A DNA stretch of 64,000 bases from Cryptomeria japonica (Eukaryota; Streptophyta; Pinopsida; Cupressales; Cupressaceae): contig NC_081409.1 of the NCBI RefSeq assembly GCF_030272615.1, forward strand, positions 203,671,949-203,735,948. The letters run 5' to 3'. This document shows positions 23,146 to 34,740 of this stretch, one piece after another. Within the stretch, counting starts at the first letter, position 1. Each line of letters starts with the position of its first letter. Under the pieces are notes generated by a model. That model was not told where the DNA came from. It made no database searches and saw only the letters and a program-made list of their open reading frames with translations. The position numbers were made by a program, and so were the translations under genes.

Positions 23146-25358
23146 TGAGAGGTTTCCATGAATCCAAGACCTAAGTTGTTGAATTTGTAAATCAAGCCAC
23201 TACATAAATATAAGGTCTTCATTCTCAAGCACATATTTCCCTCAAACCACCTACACTGAAAGATAGTGCTTTTGGGAGTGGCCATAATTTACTTGACGTT
23301 GGGAACAAACAACCCCAGAACCCGTAATGGTTAGATAGAATCATTGACAACTTGAACTTGAAGCTACAAACTTTGCGAGATGAACAACATTGTTACTATA
23401 AGAACACTTAGTCACCAAAAAATGGACTTATGGGTTCATGGTGTCATTACCAATTTCAAATACAGGGGCACAAAGGTCAAACCCACTTAAAATTGACGTG
23501 AGAAGAGGGCATGCAAGTATTTCTATTAGCATCTAGGAGTAGGTCATTTGTCCTAGCACCTAACAAAACACAAATGTCATTATCATAGCCATTATAACCA
23601 AGGCCAACAATATTCACTTGAGAAGGATTATGTCTTAGTGCAACCTTCAAAACTTGCACTTGCAACAAGGATGCATGGAGAAGAAATGCACGTCTTCTTG
23701 AGCCAAGTTGACGTTAGAGGCCAATTTGGTGATAGTGGAAGGAACATGGGTTAGAGTTGAAACCATAGTGGGACCATAAGCCATTCAAAACTTGTCAAGG
23801 TTCAATAATAGTTGATTGATTTCTTAATAGTTATGATAAGTTGTACTTATCAATTAACTATATATTTTTTGTAAAGTTAAGATAAAATTTTCTAAATTAA
23901 ATATGATTGGAAAATGATTTTTTAGTAATTCAACTGGTTAAGGAATTTATCCTCTTATTCCAACCTTAATGTAATTTAAAGCATATAATAATTCTCTTTG
24001 TATAATTTTATCCTTTAAATATATTTGATTTGTATATTTAATTGTGAAGCATGGAGGAATCTAAATATCGTTAATGTAAAAAAAAGGTACTTGAAATAAT
24101 ATTTGTTCCTTTTTCTAAATTTGATGATGTGAGGGTTTTCCTAGACATGAGGCTTATTGGGATTCAATCTGAAAATGCAAAAAGATGTTTGATTCTTAGC
24201 CCCCTTTGCATTTGGTCTTATTTTCTTCATCACCTATAACCCATTTAAAAAATATTTTAATGGGTTTCTCTTGGTCAAATTTGCATGTGTTATTCCTCAT
24301 CATTCCTGATGTTCTTATCATATGTTGGAAGTTACAAATATCTATAAAAGTATTGTCTAGGAGGGATTTTTTCCTTTTCTATAGTTTCTATAGAGTTGTA
24401 GAACTTTTAATTGGACTATCAAATTTGTTTATTTCATCTTACCTCTTGTCCTAATTGTTTGTTGGGCTTATATACTCAATCTCTCAGACTTTTCATCCTT
24501 CCATTTTTTCTGTGTTTCTTTCTTGCTAGTTTTTAATGGACGCCCAAAATTCTATAATTTTCATTTCATTTCTCAACCCTCTTCTTTTGCATCCCCAAAT
24601 TCTCCCATTCCAAACTTTTGATCAATTTTCATGTGCTTTGTGGACTTGTAGGGTTTATTTGGATATCTTTCCATTCCCTTCTTCCTCCCATCCTTTGGTC
24701 CTTCAGCCTTCTAATTTTTTCTCCCCGCCCATCCCTATTTCTCTTTGTGGAATTGTGGAGGTCATCTAGACTTCTTTAGTCCTTGTCCATTTGTCAACCT
24801 CTAAACCTGCCTTCCATGCATCCCTACAATCTTCTATTTTCTATGCTTTGTGAACTTTCAAAGTTTGTCTAGATTTACTTTGTTCTCTCTTTCTCTCGAC
24901 CTTTGATCCTTCTTTGTTGTTGATTCCCACATTCTTACCATCTTCTCTCTTGCAAAATTCTTGTTCACCTTTAAACTTTATCTAATTTTGTCCTCATTTC
25001 CCTTTGTTAGTTTCACATGTTTTTTCTACGTTTATTCGAATTCGTTCTTTGGACTTTTAACAAACTTCTTTCATTTTTCCTTCACCTCTTAACCTACCAT
25101 TGTTGCATATATTCCAACATTCCCTTTCTTGTGGACTTCTAGACTTCCATTCTAATGTCTTAATTTGGCTTTCACTTCCTACATCTAGTTTTGCATCAAA
25201 TTCTTACAAATTGTTTGAATGCTTTTATTGCTTGTTTCTCCTTGCACAAAGTTCAAGTTGACTTTTAGATTTCCAATCTTCCATCTAAATATCTCGTCTT
25301 GACCTTTGCATCTACTTATTTTCCTACATTTCTTTCAAAACACTTCATTTGCTTTTTT
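23146..25358. other. No recognisable gene; pyrimidine-rich from about 24480
   Basis: 23146-24180 holds short frames only, for example 23477-23668 on the minus strand, without a domain I recognise; part may belong to the pseudogene to the left. From about 24480 to 25358 the plus strand is rich in T and C and contains loosely recurring phrases of the kind TTCTCCTTGCACAAA and GACTTTTAGATTTCC. These suggest a decayed tandem repeat resuming after the solo LTR at 26141. Confidence 0.45.
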
Positions 25359-25363
25359 CTCAC
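25359..25363. repeat. Target site duplication CTCAC, left copy
   Basis: CTCAC precedes TGTAGACACT and recurs at 26136-26140 after the CA end of the solo LTR. Confidence 0.8.
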
Positions 25364-26135
25364 TGTAGACACTCAAAATTGTCATGTCTAATTAAATAAA
25401 TATTTTATTTATTTAATTATCTAAGCCTAATTCTTCTATTAATTAAATAAATTTTTATTTATTTAATTAATTCATTTATCCTCTTCTAGCCTTATTTCTC
25501 ATTTAAATAAATACATTTATTTATTTAAATTATCCCTTTCCTAAATTAAATAAATATTTTATTTATTTAATTGTCCTACTTCTTCTATTAATTAAATAAA
25601 TTTTTATTTATTTAATTAATTCATTATCTTTTTCTACACATGACACATGTCATTCATCTCTTAATTCATACACTACCTACCTCTTTCATTATTTTATTAT
25701 TTCTTTTACCTACCCTCTAATCCTAGCCGACCTCTCTTTTTACACCTCTCAATCTTAACCCTCCATTTCATATTGTGTCTTCTATTTAAGGAGATGCCTC
25801 CTTCATTGTCAAACCCTAATGACTAATCTTGGAGTACTTGGCTACACTACGATCCTACTTGCAACCACATTCCATTCTTTGTTGAGCTCTTGTGCATACA
25901 AAAATCTGAGAGCAAATATATCAAGCAAGATCAATGGAGATAGGAAGAATGGAGATCAAAACCCTATTGGACATGTGATGATATAATCTTTGTGATTTTG
26001 AGTTATTTGCATTGTCTTAGGTAATCTTCATATGTTATGGTGGATCTTTGTTCATTGTTAGGCTAGGGTTTAGTGGTTGGATTCATTTTAGCCTTTCAAT
26101 ATTGTTGTTATTGTTATCCATTTTCACCATGAACA
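25364..26135. mobile_element. Solo LTR, 772 bp
   Basis: It starts TGTAGACACT, ends TGAACA and is flanked by a perfect CTCAC duplication (25359-25363, 26136-26140). No internal region lies on either side, so it is a solo LTR left by LTR-LTR recombination. It contains a run of five AT-rich palindromes and the hairpin ATGAC/GTCAT near 25640. Its start resembles that of the LTR at 60969, suggesting the same broad family. Orientation is uncertain. Confidence 0.82.
25385..25625. repeat. Series of five AT-rich palindromes
   Basis: Each palindrome is built on AAATAAAT facing ATTTATTT, with arms extended differently: TAATTAAATAAAT/ATTTATTTAATTA, TTAATTAAATAAA/TTTATTTAATTAA and TTTAAATAAAT/ATTTATTTAAA. 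They are separated by unrelated C- and T-containing spacers of about 15-30 bp. Confidence 0.85.
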
Positions 26136-26140
26136 CTCAC

Positions 26141-26764
26141 ATTTCTTTCAAATAACTTCATTTTCTCACTTTATCTTTCTGTAGAGTTTTGATTGACTTT
26201 CATATTTACATCCCCATGTCTAGTCTAGACCTCTAGTCTTGCATTGAAAGGAAACATGTTAAATCTTGACTTTCAGTCTCACATCAAAATTTTGTATTTC
26301 TTCTAGATGGCCTCTATCCTACATAAGATCTTCCAAGGGCATTATTAATGACCCAATTTGACTCTTGAAACTAATCCAAGAGGATTTTCCCACTCTAGAA
26401 AAATTATTCATCCCAAGGTTGCATATTTTCCTTGTAAGTTTAGTAGTGGATGATGAAAATGTCTAGTTTGCCATGAATGTGATGGTTGAGTTCCAAATGT
26501 TGGGAATATTCACACTAGATCCATGTCACCTGTTATATAAATTCCATAAGATTTTATTTTGCATGCCACATTTATTGACCCCTATTCTTAGTCAAACTCT
26601 TGCAAGCAATTGAGCTTCTAGACAAAAATCATTCATTTTTGTATTTTTTTGTGACTACAAGTTGATGAGCCTATTAATTGTCTTGTTTTTTCATGATTTA
26701 TAACAATTTACTTCATGTTTATAATACCACTCCAATACATTTCTCAACTTTACCCTGATTTCGT
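26141..26764. other. Intergenic sequence, nothing recognised
   Basis: It continues the T- and C-rich sequence interrupted by the solo LTR (ATTTCTTTCAAATAACTTCA resembles the sequence left of the LTR). No coding signal was found. Confidence 0.5.
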
Positions 26765-27656
26765 GAAGTATTAACTATGATTAATAATTATTGATAAGCA
26801 TTTGCATGTTTAGCTAGTTAATGTTAAATTATGGGAATATTTTATGATGAATGGTGATTATTATATGTCAATTATTTTGTAAGGATTAACATGTCCATAG
26901 AAGTATTATCTCTTTCATACAACTGAAAGGAAGAAGAAATCGTTAACATTTGTCACAAGTTGTTGGCATTGGAAAGTATAAAAAAGCTCAAAAAGAACTT
27001 TCAATAAATGAGGATATCTCCCTTGTTTCTTAAAAAAAAATTGATTTTCAAAATTATCCCAAAAGCTAAAAAGGAGGAGTACAAAACCCAAAAAGCATTT
27101 GAAGAAATTCGCAATAATAAAGGAGCAGTACATGACAAAAGTTGACCGAATAAACAGTGGTGATTGAGAAGGTAACATATTTAGTCCAACCTGACCCTTT
27201 TTTATATTTTGAAGTATTAACTATGATTAATGAAATTGATAAGCATTTGTATGTTTAGCTAGATAATGTTCAATTATGGTAATATATTAAGATGCATGGT
27301 GATTATTATATGTCAATTATTTTGTAAGGATTAACATGTCCATAGAATTATTAGCTCTTTCATACAACTGAAAGGAAAAAGAAATTGTTAACAGTTGTCA
27401 CAAGTTGTTGCTGGAAAGTATAGAAAAGGTCAAAAAGGACTTTCAATAAATGAGGATATCTCCCTTGTTTCTTAATATTTTTTTTATTTTCAAAGTTATC
27501 CCAAAAGCTAAAAAGGAGGAGCACAATTTAACCCAAAAAGCATTCAAATAAATTCACAATAATAAAGGAGTAGTTTCTTACAAAAGTTGACTAAGTAAAA
27601 AGAAGTGATTGAGAAGGTAACACATTTAGTTCAACCTCCACCTTTTTTATATTTTG
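26765..27656. repeat. Direct duplication, two copies of 446 bp
   Basis: GAAGTATTAACTATGATTAAT begins both 26765 and 27211, and the two copies stay alignable to about 27656 (TTTTTTATATTTTGA). They differ by scattered substitutions and small indels, so the duplication is not recent. No open frame is conserved between the copies. Confidence 0.85.
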
Positions 27657-29188
27657 AGTTTTAATTTGAAAAGATGTTGGATATGAATCACCATTTATTT
27701 ATGCATACCAACAAATCTCCAACAAATCAATTTTATCATAAAGAGTTCAAATAAACTCTTCTCTAATCAATCATATGAAAAGTTGTAATAGGACTCTATC
27801 CAATCATTGTATTTGTGTCACTTGGAAGAATAATCCTCTTCCTAGTTTGGATGAATGAGATGAACCTATTAGATGCTTGTTAGAGAATCAACTAGCTTAT
27901 AGATATGAGTTTGTAATCAAGCAAGTAGATAGTAAATATTTGGATTGTCATTTTGTAACAACAATAATTTTATTTTTAATAGAAAGTAGCAAATTTATTT
28001 TATCAATGAATCAAGTTACTTGTTTATGAAATTCTAAGCACTTAGTCAAGAGTGTAAATTGCAAGGGCCACTTAAGGTATTTTCTATATTTGAAGGTTAT
28101 AGTTAGCAGAACCCGCAACAATTGATATGTCATTACACCGTTTCCTATAGCAATCATTGTGCAACTAGATTTACTTTCAAAAATATTACATCTTCAATTC
28201 ATTTCATAACTTTTAATTAATTTTCTATATACAACTGATAGAAATATTTTCAATTTCGTTCATTACTTTCAATTAATTTACTATATACGACTAAAAAATA
28301 GCTTATAGTCTCCCATAGTGCACATATAATGCAAAAGCACCTCAATTTTATGCTTCCTTGGTTGATAATTAAATGATCCATTTGAGTTAGTAGGTTTCTT
28401 GATAAGGGATCCATTGGTTTGTTGAGTTTTATGCAATAAGTTGTCTGCATCAATCTATTACAGTTAGGAGTCCAATCATTTTTAAACATGCATGTCTTGT
28501 ATTGTTGTCCTGGACCATAGAAGGATGTCCTTGCTTGCATATTTTCATACCTACCTCCATTTATGTTTATGTTTGATTCATTTGGCATGTTGTTCTATTC
28601 ATTTTCCTTTTCCATTATTGTCTTAAAGTGACAAAAGATAAAAGTATTTAGGGACGGTTTTACCAGAACAAAAGTGACAAAGTGAAGGGTAGGTTTGTGG
28701 AAAGTGTTGAATGTTTTTCTTAATAGTAAAGTTGGAATGTCCTTGGAAAGTGTTTTACACCATTATGATAGTGATTCATTGTGTTGGAAGGTAGTTATAT
28801 GATTCGTAAGAGATCATTGTGCTTAGAAAGATAGTAATAATGTCCAAAACATACCTTTCAAGAAGAATCATGACAGTCACAATTCTAAGAAGTTGTAATA
28901 GTCTCTGTCTCAAAGGATATGCCAAATGGATGTTCTTATTTGCATGATATTAGAGAGAAACCTTTAAGTGAGCAGCATGAATTAAGAGGATAATTTGTTG
29001 CTCAAAATGCATAATGGTAATTTCAGAATAGATAGTATTCATGAGAAATGAATAAAACAATGTTGAAGATAAAGGTGAATAAGTATGATTCACTATGAAA
29101 TCTCATTGCACATGAGTACTTTATCAAGCCTTGTTGTTGGGATTCATATTTTATTGTTTAGGTTTTTCCCAAGCATGACTTAAGGGAG
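27657..29188. other. No recognisable gene
   Basis: A minus-strand frame at 28250-28588 (112 codons) shows no domain I recognise. The right part could be the decayed 3' internal end of a copia element, because a purine run TTAAGGGAGG precedes 29189, but I see no pol motif. Confidence 0.4.
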
Positions 29189-29516
29189 GTGTTATGGTGA
29201 AAATATTTACTATCAAACTAGTTTATATTTACCTAGTACTTGGTCCTATTCATACTACTCTTAAGCTAACTTATATAGCCATGTCACTATTTTCCTCACC
29301 TCATGTGGAATCAACACGTGTCTTAATACTTGTCCATAAAGTCATATATGTGTTCCACATTTTTAAGGGTAGTCATAATGTCACTCCTATCTTCCCCTTC
29401 ATCATCCTTCCATTTATATTCAAGGCTTTTCTTTGTAAAATTTACAACATGCATATGATAATTTATTCCAAACATTGAAATTCTTATTTTGTGAAATATT
29501 TTTAATATTCCAATCA
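29189..29516 (+). mobile_element. Possible truncated copia-type LTR
   Basis: TGTTATGGTGAAAAT at 29189 follows AAGGGAGG, as a copia LTR follows its purine tract. The stretch has a copia-LTR layout: ACACGTGT near 29312, then TTATATTCAAGGCTTTTCTTTG at about 29415, as at a TATA and start region, and ends CAATCA at about 29516. No second LTR or target duplication was found, so this rests on resemblance only. Confidence 0.35.
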
Positions 29517-29519
29517 AAT

Positions 29520-29756
29520 ATTGGCTACTCCAAAAAATGTGTCATTACATGAAGAAGGATAATCAAATCCATTGTGTGACACCCCTTAACAAAACTATCC
29601 TCCTAAAAAGAAGGGTGCATTTGAATCTATAAACAATGAATTTATAAATGATATCATATATGATGTTACAAACATATATAGGCCTTAAAAAATTATAATT
29701 TAAAATCATTCTTCTCATATGGAATAATTGCAAGAAAAATAGAGTTCATCGAGTTT
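29520..29756 (-). pseudogene. LINE relic, reverse transcriptase fragment (left of the nested LTR element)
   Basis: On the minus strand 29756-29600 reads MNSIFLAIIPYEKNDFK and then, in another frame, FLRPIYVCNIIYDIIYKFIV. This corresponds to the LINE RT stretch TFIALIPK...FRPISLCNVIYKIISK. It picks up where the relic at 41918 stops, so both belong to one LINE split by the element at 29757-41917. It is heavily decayed, and RT motifs beyond this could not be followed. Confidence 0.65.
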
Positions 29757-29830
29757 TGTAATGTCCCTTCCTTAGGCATCTCAGACTTTGGAGGAGGTTG
29801 ACCTACTATTAGGGTCTCGTAAGTCAACAA
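29757..29830 (+). repeat. Left LTR of the LARD-like element, first part
   Basis: TGTAATGTCCCTTCCTTAGG onward matches 40864-40936 of the right LTR, then is interrupted by a solo LTR at 29831. Confidence 0.85.
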
Positions 29831-29915
29831 TGTAATAACCCACCAAAATTGATCCAACAAAAATTGAGTATATTTTTTTTTTCCTTTATTATGTTTTATT
29901 CAATTGCATACTCTG

Positions 29916-30140
29916 GGCATCCATCCAATTAGGATTAGGCATTCATCCATTCGGGATGAGCTTCTAACCATATGGGTTAGGCAATTGTCCATACGGGACA
30001 TAAATTCCATCTATCCAATACGGGATAGGCATCTACCCATACGGGGTAGGCATCCATCCAAACGGGATAGGAGATGCTCTGGCCAGAGACTTAGACTCAT
30101 CGGGACCATTCGGGTCCTGAGCCACTCACTAAGTACTACA
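29916..30140 (-). repeat. Hairpin array, third (divergent) copy
   Basis: Units keep their pairing in this diverged LTR: CATCC/GGATG, CTAACC/GGTTAG, TGTCC/GGACA, TATCC/GGATA, CTACCC/GGGTAG and ATCC/GGAT. An eighth unit, GGACC/GGTCC around ATTCG, lies at about 30103-30118. Loops are ATTCG, ATATG or ATACG. Confidence 0.78.
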
Positions 30141-31589
30141 TTCTTCTAACAAGAATGCACCGAGGTTGCCGTCCTTAGGAGTAATTTAAAAATAACACAA
30201 GCTTGAATTCCGCCTTGGAATTTGGCTTAAAGCCTCGGGAACTCAAGCGAATCCATACGGGATTCCTTCCGAGTATGCATTGAATTAAATTGATTATCTT
30301 ATTTTTCATTTAGGATTCTTACTCAACCAAGCCTAGACCCCACCCACGAACGCCTGAGTACGAGGGACAACTCCGTCCCAAGACTGCCTACATACCCGCT
30401 TCGGCACGGGATCAAGGCGTAAAGTATGTAGTTCTATTTTCTAATCTATGGTTTGATGTAAACTGATTTGTGGGTACACAACCCTTTCTAGGGTCAGTGT
30501 CCCAGACAGTTTCTCTGCGGTTGCTACCCACGATGGTAGCACTTAAGCGAAGGCTCAAGATGGCCTATTGCTTGTGGCCTAAACAAAATAACTAGATCCT
30601 AATACTTATCATGAGCGTCACCCAATTGCAAATCACCAATATCCCTTCGAGATGAATAAATAAATAAAGAAAGTAAATTTTCTGAGAGCTTTTAACTTGA
30701 CCATCCCTAAGAGGGGTTTACTATGGTTTATCTCAACGGATGTGAAATTCATTTAAAAGTTATCTTATTAAATTATCGATCCAAGAGGGATTACCCGCCC
30801 CTTGGATTTTTTTTTTTTTTAACTTCCAAATGTCCCTTATTACTCCCCGACGATTTATAGGGACGATGCCACATACATCGTTAATGCAGCTTTATTAGGC
30901 GTTAAGTGCAGTAGTTCAACACGACGACATTACCCGTAAGCGTGACCCAGAGGCACCATATATACCGAACGTTGCTGGTTTTGGTTTTCCAACTTCCTTT
31001 GTTTAGTTTTCTAACTACGAATAACAAAATGAAAGCGTAATTAATTGAAGTAACTACTTGAAGTGTAATTTGCATAACAAATGAAACTTGCATAATAGTA
31101 ACTGCATGAAAGATATAACTAATCTATAAATAATTTCGCGTGCTATGAACCATTAATGAAAGCAATTAATCTATGATGTAAGAAGACTTAACGAGTTCAA
31201 AATAACGATTAATTTTTGAGTATTTGTATTGTAAGTTAAACTCTAAGGACCAATCAAGTGTCCCAACGATTCTTAATGGGCCGAGTAACCTAATTTTAAA
31301 AGAATATAGTCTACAATTTAAAACTTACTAAGGCAATTTAATTATGAACTTGCTACATATTAGCCCAATTATTTTTTTCTAAGTCGAAATACGATATCTT
31401 AAGGCTTACACACAAAAAAAGACTTCATTATTACCTAAATGCCATTTCTATAAAAAAAAATAAAGAAAATTTTAATTAAATAACAAGGAGTATTAATTTA
31501 CATATATAAAAAAAATTCCAATTTAAAATGTCAATTTACAAATTTGAAAAGGGAAGCGAAAACTTTTAAATTAAATAGATATTTTACTT

Positions 31590-31735
31590 GGTAGTGATAG
31601 GGTGCGAGGTGGGGACCACGGGTCCCATCACCCCTGCGGCCCTGCATGCACAGGTCCGCAGAGGTGAGGGGACCCGCGGGCCCCTCCGTACTCTGCGACG
31701 GTTACAACGTAACCGTCCATGCACATTTGCCGACG
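31590..31735 (-). repeat. GC-rich double-hairpin island, third copy
   Basis: GGGACCACGGGTCCCATCAC...CTGCGG faces CCGCAGAGGTGAGGGGACCCG across TGCATGCA. A second hairpin, GACGGTTAC/GTAACCGTC around AAC, lies at about 31697-31717, where the other copies have GCGG-CACTGC/GCAGTG-CCGC. The sequence differs but the two-stem layout is kept. Confidence 0.65.
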
Positions 31736-31828
31736 TCCAATTAGTGCGAAAACGCCATGCATTACGAGGGTTTTGGGAGATTTTTCTAACGTTCGATATG
31801 ATTTCTTTCTTTTTGGTTATTTATTTAT

Positions 31829-31829
31829 T

Positions 31830-31865
<36 letters not shown>

Positions 31866-31941
31866 TATATATACATATATATACATATATATATATATAT
31901 GTATATATATGTATATATATATATATCTAAATATATATATG
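31829..31941. repeat. Interrupted (AT)n/(GTATAT)n tract
   Basis: TA repeats broken by GTATAT and CATATA variants, in the LTR position of the (AT)n runs at 6223 and 14809. Confidence 0.9.
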
Positions 31942-32109
31942 TTATAATATTATTATTATCATTTTTCTTATACAGGAGTATTATAAATTTTTTTAAATTA
32001 TTGAAGATTACTCAGAGCAGGGTAAATAATAGGTAAATGACAATGTTGCAGATTAATTTCAGGGATAAAATGAAGCAATAACCAGAGGGGTTCTTCTTCT
32101 CTTTTTTTT

Positions 32110-32560
32110 TTCCCATTTCTTTTGTTTTCTACACAGGGAGAGATTCATTCACAGATAAAGAGATAGTTTATTTCTTTTTCATTCCTTTTGTTTTTCACAC
32201 AGGGAGATTCTTTCACAGAGAAAGGAATAGTTTATATCTTTTTCTTTCATTTCTTTTGTTTCCTACACAGGGAGAGATTCATTCATAGATAAAGAGATAG
32301 TTTATTTCTTTTTCATTCCTTTTGTTTTTCACACAGGGAGATTCTTTCATAGAGAAAGGAATAGTTTATATCTTTTTCTTTCATTTCTTTTGTTTCCTAC
32401 ACAGGGAGATCTATTCACAGGGAAAGAAGTAAATTTGTTTGTACACACAGGGAGATCTGTTCACAGAGAAGGGAGATGATTTATTTATACACACAAGGAG
32501 ATTTGTTCATAGAGAAAAGAGAAAATTGTTTGTACACATAGGGAGATCTAATTTTTATCA
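32110..32560 (-). repeat. Tandem repeats with core ACACAGGGAGA
   Basis: Several imperfect units contain ACACAGGGAGAT, TTCACAGAGAAAG and GTTTATTTCTTTTTC. Two nearly identical units lie at about 32130-32270 and 32265-32400; shorter ones follow to 32550. Confidence 0.75.
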
Positions 32561-32569
32561 AAAATAAAC

Positions 32570-33070
32570 TGAAGACAATGAATCTAATTTTCATCAAGTG
32601 ACTCTATTCTCCTAAACCATTTGATCTACTTCTTCAAAACTGAAACTGATTTCTTATTAAGATTTTAAACAATGAATCTCATTCTCTACAAAATCTGAAA
32701 CTAATTTCCTATCAAGAATTTAAATAATGAATCCCATTCTCTACAAAATCTGAAACTAATTTCTTATCAAGAATTTAAACAATGAATCTCATTCTCTACA
32801 AAATCTGAAACTAATTTCTTATCAACAATGAATTTCATTCTCTACAAAATCTGAAACTAATTTCCTATCAAGAATTTAAATAATGAATCTCATTCTCTAC
32901 AAAATCTGAAACTAATTTCTTATCAACAATGAATTTCATTCTCTACAAAATCTGAAACTAATTTCCTATCAAGAATTTAAATAATGAATCAAACAATTTA
33001 ATCTACTTTTTATCAAACATTTTAATCTATTTCTTATCAAAGTCTGAAAACTAATTTCTTATCAAAACAC
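32570..33070 (-). repeat. Tandem repeats with core CTACAAAATCTGAAACTAATTT
   Basis: At least six units of about 55-70 bp repeat ATGAATCTCATTCTCTACAA, then ATCTGAAACTAATTTC, then TATCAAGAATTTAAA, with deletion of the last phrase in some units. Confidence 0.82.
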
Positions 33071-33654
33071 AAATGAATTTCATTTTCATAAAATAATTTA
33101 ATCTAATCTAATCTACAACAAGAATAAGATGCACAAAACTAAGCTTGAAGGAACCTGGGTGCTTGCAAAATGGTGTAGAGTCTTCCTTGATCCTCCAAAT
33201 TGAAGAGAAATCCTCCCAACAAAATCTTGGCTGCAAATGAAAATGGACTACAAAGGAGAATTTAACTTGCAGAATTTCTTATGGAATAGCCAACACTCAT
33301 TTTGAAACTTGTACCTATTTTATAAAAGAAATTTCAAATTCCCACTACCTAATTTTTAATTGAAAAAAAGAGATTTTCTCCCAATTTGGCCTCCATGCAA
33401 ATTGATTAGGCTTAGTGGGAGGAGTTACATGCAAGGAGGTGGAGAAGCCTCTAGAAGCTTCTTATTCCTCCTACAACATGTGCCTTAATTTGGGTGAGGG
33501 AAATTAAATAACAAATTAAAAATATATATGTATTTTCCATGTGTGTGTGGTTCATTATTTTTATTCCCTTACAATATTCATTCAATAACTTATCCAAGGA
33601 ATATAATAGAGTTTTGTATTTAAATCAAAAAGGTGATAAAGGAGGGTTGTGACA

Positions 33655-34648
33655 AACAAGGTGGTTTGGGGACCCAATCGGAGGCTGTGGAGCCTAGCTT
33701 GGAGCTTTACGGGGCTTCCAGATTGGAGTTCTGGAGTTGCATTCATGATTAAAATTTAAATACTGAGGTTGGCCTTATGTGAATATAGTAAAAGGTGAAT
33801 AGTAACAAAGAAACATAAGATGAATAATAAAAGTGGATCCCATCCTAGTAACTTGAGTTATTTTTAAAAGGGGGCCAAGTTCACAATGAGGAATTAGACC
33901 CTCAAGGATATTTTATACATTTTAAGGCTAAATAGTAACCCAAAAATAGATTAAAAAAAAGCATTTTGTCTATCATTTGGATTCATTCTTATGCTTCCAA
34001 TTTTCAGATCAACAACAAGCTTGAGGGTTTTAGTATCTTTTAGCTTCCAAGAATGCAAACTTCTAGAATAATTTGGAGATTTGGAGGAAAACCCATCTCT
34101 CCTAGTGACAGGTTACATCAGTATTTAGCTTCAGTGTGCATTTGGCAGCCTTCATTGGGGATTTTAGTGCAGATTTATCAGTTTGAGGGCAGGTTTCTAT
34201 CAATTAATTACAAGGCGGTCTCTTCTAGAGGTCATCGCCACTCATTTCCAGCTTATTCTCAACCAGCCGCTCTATTTTGAAAAATAAGGGTATGAAACCC
34301 TAGGGTGTATTTGGAGTTGTAGCTAATATTAGAGATAATTTCTTATATTCTATCTGCTGGAAATTTGTATCAGGATTTAATGTTCAATTAAAGGTATGTA
34401 CATCGGTCTTCTTAAGTGAAAGAAAGTTATCTTAATTTCCCTCTTAATGTGTTATGCATTATTCTATATTGTATCGGCTATTTCTTTCACTTAGCATTCA
34501 AAACATTGTTCAAAAAATCTCAAAAAACCAAACAAAATAAAGAAATTAGTCAAACCCCCACTTAAAATATGTTGGCCAAAGACTTTATCAACGAAACAAA
34601 CAATTGGTTTGGATCAGATTTGGTTAGAATTAGGTTGGGGATCTTTTA
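33655..34648 (+). repeat. Left LTR of the LARD-like element, second part
   Basis: It resumes the LTR after the solo LTR and matches 40932-41917 with small indels. It ends GGGGATCTTTTA where the right LTR has GGGGATCTTTCA. Confidence 0.85.
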
Positions 34649-34649
34649 G

Positions 34650-34663
34650 TGGTATCAGAGCCA
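34650..34663 (+). other. Primer binding site, initiator tRNA-Met
   Basis: TGGTATCAGAGCCA begins two bases after the left LTR end, complementary to the 3' end of initiator tRNA-Met. It fixes the element's strand as plus. Confidence 0.9.
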
Positions 34664-34740
34664 TGATCTTGCTAGCCTGTTGGGTAAAGATCAATTGTTT
34701 TCACTTCAATTTGGTTTGAGTTGTGATTGTGGACAACGAA

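Larger units (their letters stand above)
29831..33654 (-). mobile_element. Solo LTR related to the chromovirus LTR, 3.8 kb
   Basis: It starts TGTAATAACCCACC, ends GGGTTGTGACA and is flanked by AACAA on both sides (29826-29830, 33655-33659). 29831-30990 and the last 300 bp align well with the chromovirus LTR; the middle does not, apart from a GC-rich hairpin island and an (AT)n-like tract. It carries its own tandem repeats (32110-33070) in place of those at 6640-7205. Orientation, by the chromovirus, is minus. Confidence 0.9.

Noticed and set aside
23477-23668. Minus-strand frame as the N-terminus of the DUF4283 pseudogene
   Set aside because: Its residues do not fit the start of a DUF4283 domain, and the intervening 330 bp does not connect the frames.
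28250-28588. 112-codon minus-strand frame as a small gene
   Set aside because: No domain, signal peptide or conserved start; isolated in AT-rich sequence.
31588-32036. Plus-strand frames of over 100 codons rich in Tyr and Ile
   Set aside because: They are generated by the (AT)n-like tract and the GC-rich island of an LTR.
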